Shown here in pieces: positions 61,279 to 64,000 of a stretch of 64,000 bases of DNA. Position 1 is the stretch's first letter; every line of letters starts with the position of its first letter. The DNA lies in assembly GCA_963695675.1 (NCBI GenBank), contig CAVOGY010000007.1, forward strand, positions 973,207-1,037,206. Reading direction: 5' to 3'. The notes under the pieces are model-generated. The model worked only from the letters and a program-made list of their open reading frames with translations, had not been told where the DNA came from and ran no database searches. Both the position numbers and the translations under genes were made by a program. The DNA comes from DASUPK01 sp963695675 (GTDB lineage Bacteria > Actinomycetota > Thermoleophilia > Solirubrobacterales > 70-9).

Positions 61279-61973
61279 CATGACCTCCCAGTTCTGGAGT
61301 CCCAGTGATCCCCCCGCCACGCCACACCCAACTGCTTCCAGCCTCGGCCCTGCTCGGGCGGTGCTGGGACTTGCGTTGTTGGTCGCGAGCTGTGGCGGGA
61401 GCGGTGAAAGCTCCAACAGGACCTCAGTCCGGGAAGGCGAGCCTGAGAGCTCGGTGCCCAACTACTACGGCGTCGCTGACATCCCGCCGAAGCCGGCCCC
61501 TCCCCTGGCGCTCCAGGACTCGCTCGGCCACTCGGTCAACCTGAACCAGTTCCGGGGCAAGGCAGTATTGGTCACATTCATCTACGACCACTGCCCGGAT
61601 GTCTGCCCGATCATCGTTGGCAACGTCCACACGGCCCTATCTCAACTGGGGCCGGAGGCCCAGAAGCTGCAGATCATCGCGGTGTCGGTCGATCCCCGCG
61701 GTGATACCCCAAGGACTGTCCGGACCTTCCTTCGGGAGCATCGGATGACCGGGCGGATGGAGTACTTGCTCGGCTCGCGCCCACAGCTCGAGAGAGTCTG
61801 GCGCGCCTGGAACATCCTCGCGAAGCCGACTACGGTTCGAGACAGCCCCGAGAGGATCGAGCACTCGGGGGTGATCTACGGGATCAGCGCCAGCGGCAAG
61901 ATCACCACGTTCTATTCGCATGACTTCCAGCCAGAGTGGATCGTCCACGATGTCCCGATTGGCCTCGGAGTAG
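61279..61973 (+). CDS. SCO1/SenC-type copper chaperone lipoprotein
   Basis: A thioredoxin-fold protein with a lipobox (LLVASCGG), the copper motif DHCPDVCPIIVGN, and the distant His in VRDSPERIEHSGVIYGIS. It helps load copper into cytochrome oxidase or protects against redox stress outside the membrane. The frame reads past the expected end EWIVHDVP; a one-base shift near 61960 gives LASE and a stop, which I take as the true end. Confidence 0.75.
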
Positions 61974-61979
61974 GAGTGG

Positions 61980-62195
61980 TTGCCCCTAGCTCACCTGGGG
62001 CACTGGTACCTGTGGGTTCCATACGCGCTCCCTGTGTTGATTGTCGTAGCGGCGTCTCTCCACGCATTCAGGAATCAACGCCGCGAGAGGACCGCGAGGA
62101 AGGGCGAAGCGCCAGCGCGGTGGATCCGGCGGGTGACCGCTTTCCCACCCAAAGCGCTGCTTCTCGTCCAAAAGCGGCTATTTCGCCCGGAGTAG
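61980..62195 (+). CDS. Small membrane protein next to SCO1
   Basis: A 71-residue protein from TTG: PLAHLGHWYLWVPYALPVLIVVAASLHAFRNQRRERT, one membrane helix with a His/Trp N-terminus. GGAGTAGGAG precedes the start. The last 16 residues (KALLLVQKRLFRPE) are encoded by palindrome B and a cassette-like GGAGTAG end, so the 3' end was replaced by the repeat. Confidence 0.62.
   Translation: MPLAHLGHWYLWVPYALPVLIVVAASLHAFRNQRRERTARKGEAPARWIRRVTAFPPKALLLVQKRLFRPE
62157..62177 (-). repeat. Palindrome B inside a coding 3' end
   Basis: CCGCTTTTGGACGAGAAGCAG on the minus strand, with one extra T in the left arm. Confidence 0.7.
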
Positions 62196-62221
62196 ACTCG
62201 CTGCGTGGCCCGCTATCGAAT

Positions 62222-62514
62222 CGATGAGACAGGCGTCGGCTGCGATCTCAATCGAGCTGGACGAGGTAGCCGGGTAGCAGCCGGAGGTTCTAGACGCCTT
62301 CCGTGAGTGCCAGGAGGGACGGTGCATGTGCCCCACGGAGGAGTACCGGAAGGTCGAGTCTATGGATGTCAGCGCTGACCAGGATCGGATCGCGATCCGC
62401 CTGGAGAAGAAGCACGGCGAGCGGCTTGACTCAGCCGAGATCGATGCATGCCTGCAGCACACAGTGGGAAAGTGGGCGGCACGGCTGAACCCAGCCAGGG
62501 TTAAGGCGCGGTGA
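62222..62514 (+). pseudogene. Small conserved protein with in-frame stop
   Basis: MRQASAAISIELDEVAG, a TAG, then PEVLDAFRECQEGRCMCPTEEYRKVESMDV, IAIRLEKKHGERLDSAEIDACL. The second part alone (from ATG 62326) could give 62 residues. The Cys-rich CQEGRCMCPTEEY patch resembles a common small actinobacterial family, by memory only. Function unknown. Confidence 0.5.
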
Positions 62515-62696
62515 TTCCTGGCTGAGAGAGGCCGGCATGGTCTTTCTGAACATTCCCTATGTGCGGCCTCGTGATCGCTTTCCATGGCCCGCGGCGTAAT
62601 CGCGCTAACGAAAGCCGAAGTGCTGAGGACTCCCAGGCGCTGGCCCCTTATCGCTTCGGGCTGGCCATGCCGCCCTTGACGACCTCCGGCCGACCG

Positions 62697-62710
62697 GCAT
62701 GGAAAGCAGC
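62697..62710 (+). repeat. Right half of palindrome A
   Basis: GGCATGGAAAGCAGC at the end of the CPBP remnant; left arm changed. Confidence 0.4.
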
Positions 62711-62726
62711 TGGTGCGCCCGTGGAC

Positions 62727-63440
62727 CTATTTGAGCACGAGACCGAGCACGATGGCGATCACAAAGACGCTCCGCGACGAGTGCACAATGATCCCCATCC
62801 ATGCGCTCTGGAACCGCCGCGAGGGGTAGGCGAGCAGGAAGATTCCGTCGACGAAATTGTTGAGGATGCTCCACGGCTGGTGCAGGTGGTAGACCGCGAA
62901 CAGAACCCCGTTGGCGACCCGGGGGCTGCGCGCCTTCCGAGAGACGCCCTGCATCCGCGGCAGCAGTTCGAAGCCCACGGAAAAGCAGCTCCTCGCCGAG
63001 CACGGTGTTGAAGACGCGAGCACGACGACGACGGCGAACCAGCCCCAGGCTCCGCGGAAGAAGTCCTCGTGGCGCGGTCGGAGCCAAGGAAATCGGCGAG
63101 TTCCCCCCACCGCGGGTCCCGGGATCGTCCACACCAGCGACCAGATGCCGAGAGGAGCACGAAAAGGGCCGCCCACCACCAGACCCTTCCGCCCACGCGG
63201 CCGGTCTTGAATTTGCCGGGCGGAGTCAGCCATAGGGCATCGCGGACCCGCGGCCATTGCAGTCCCTCCGAATCGCGCTCGACGAGGATGAGAACCAGGA
63301 CGAACTGCCAGATGAGCCCCGCGGTGCGCAAGGTAGATCAAGAGGGCTTCAGCAAGGCAGTATGACCGCCAAGTTCGTCCCTGAGCCAGGGAGCGACGAT
63401 CCAGGCGAGGACGCCCATCGGGTGGCCGCCGCCGCCCACA
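62727..63440 (-). pseudogene. CPBP-family membrane protease, several frameshifts
   Basis: Through all three frames: membrane segments (IWQFVLVLILVERD, VWWWAALFVLLSASG), FFRGAWGWFAVVVVLA, catalytic FNTVLGEELLFRG, ANGVLFAVYHLHQPWSILNNFVDGIFLLAY and GIIVHSSRSVFVIAIVLGLVLK. The EExxxR and FxxxH motifs of CAAX/CPBP proteases are both present. At least three shifts. Dead unless these are errors. Confidence 0.68.
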
Positions 63441-63499
63441 CGCCAAGGATCTGGGGGCCGGAACTCATTGTCGATGCTCGTGGAGGGAGCCCGCGACAG

Positions 63500-63925
63500 T
63501 CATCGCACCCACCGAAGATCGCCGTGGCGACGAGCGCGGCGCCCTACGGATACACGCTCACGATCTGGACTTCGGTGCGGTGGCCACACACGCGCGCGGT
63601 ATTCCGATTCCTGCCTGGGCAGGCGCCGCTGTTCCTGGCGGGGGCGGTTCTGGGTTTCGGGTTACGGCCGCCCTCGCCTACGGGCGCCCAAGCGAGATCC
63701 TGGCGCCGCGATAGCACGGCCTCGGTGCGGCTATGGGGCGGCTTTCACCTGGTCTCGGTGGGGCTGGCGATCGGCGCTGCCGCGCGGTGACCACGCCTCG
63801 TCAAGGACCCGATCGCCTGGGTCCACCGTCGGGCTGGTGCGACGTTCGTCTATCTGGTGGTCATCGCCGCCCAGTTCACGTTGGCGGAAGGCGCATGGCG
63901 AGAGAGAAGGCGATGAGCGAGGCGC
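63500..63925 (+). pseudogene. Membrane protein remnant, frameshifted
   Basis: KIAVATSAAPYGYTLTIWTS, FLAGAVLGFG, SVRLWGGFHLVSVGLAIGAAA, then in another frame FVYLVVIAAQFTLAEG: parts of a four-helix membrane protein. Two or more shifts. Confidence 0.5.
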
Positions 63926-63984
63926 GGTCTTCGAGTTCCGGGGGACGAAGTAATCGGGCGTATACCTCGAGGGAACGAGGGACG

Positions 63985-64000
63985 CAGCCCTCGAAGCCGC
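63985..64000 (+). pseudogene. SnoaL 3' end reaching the window edge
   Basis: AGCCCTCGAAGCCGC is the start of the conserved cassette tail; it continues beyond the window. Confidence 0.4.

Overview
The window reads as high-GC actinobacterial DNA, most likely class Thermoleophilia (Solirubrobacterales or a relative). This is an inference from habits I associate with that group: many NTF2/SnoaL-like proteins starting MSEENVE, a short secreted protein starting with a single membrane segment after MLSRLSSHVRHN, and Lys-rich Cys-containing tails on exported proteins. No taxonomic marker gene is present.

Layout. 1-14.6 kb is an intact amine-catabolism island: a partial acyl-CoA dehydrogenase, a TetR remnant, a GcvT-like methyltransferase, three flavin amine oxidases, a DAO-type oxidoreductase, a double VOC protein, a nitrilase-fold amidase, and an operon of a TetR regulator, a polyamine-type ABC transporter whose binding protein and both permeases are one polypeptide, and its ATPase. 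14.8-31 kb is mixed: a kelch protein, a broken sialidase-like gene, a cNMP-domain/flavoprotein fusion, an AarF kinase, GFA, SRPBCC, TfoX and methyltransferase genes, three overlapping tiny genes, and a divergent pair (phytoene-desaturase-like oxidoreductase and Rieske oxygenase) with mirror-image promoters. 31-41 kb holds a 5-kb SARP-STAND-WD40 gene broken by frameshifts, RTX and vanadium-haloperoxidase remnants on a duplicated leader, and small genes. 41.4-44.8 kb is a regulatory block (KaiC-like ATPase, MerR/receiver protein, STAS protein, anti-sigma kinase) between direct repeats of a tRNA 3' end. 45-64 kb is accessory and decaying: SnoaL-like genes and scraps, secreted proteins, a broken metalloprotease, SCO1 and CPBP remnants.

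Two things stand out. First, 54.9-58.3 kb looks like a lanthipeptide (RiPP) locus of unusual build: a small Cys-rich peptide, a separate HopA1/LanKC-type lyase, and a kinase-cyclase fusion with a three-Cys (CCG) zinc site. Second, SnoaL-like genes across the window share a portable 5' unit: a palindrome (CTGCTTTGCATGGAAAGCAG), a -35/-10 pair at a fixed 17-bp distance, and an ATG 9 bp after the -10, which suggests leaderless transcripts. A second palindrome (CCGCTTTGGACGAGAAGCGG) often precedes it. Copies and scraps of these parts occur next to unrelated genes, so the family behaves like a dispersed or cassette-like element.

Caution: single-base frameshifts are common from about 31 kb rightwards and rare in the catabolic island. 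Some genes called broken could be intact if the assembly has indels.
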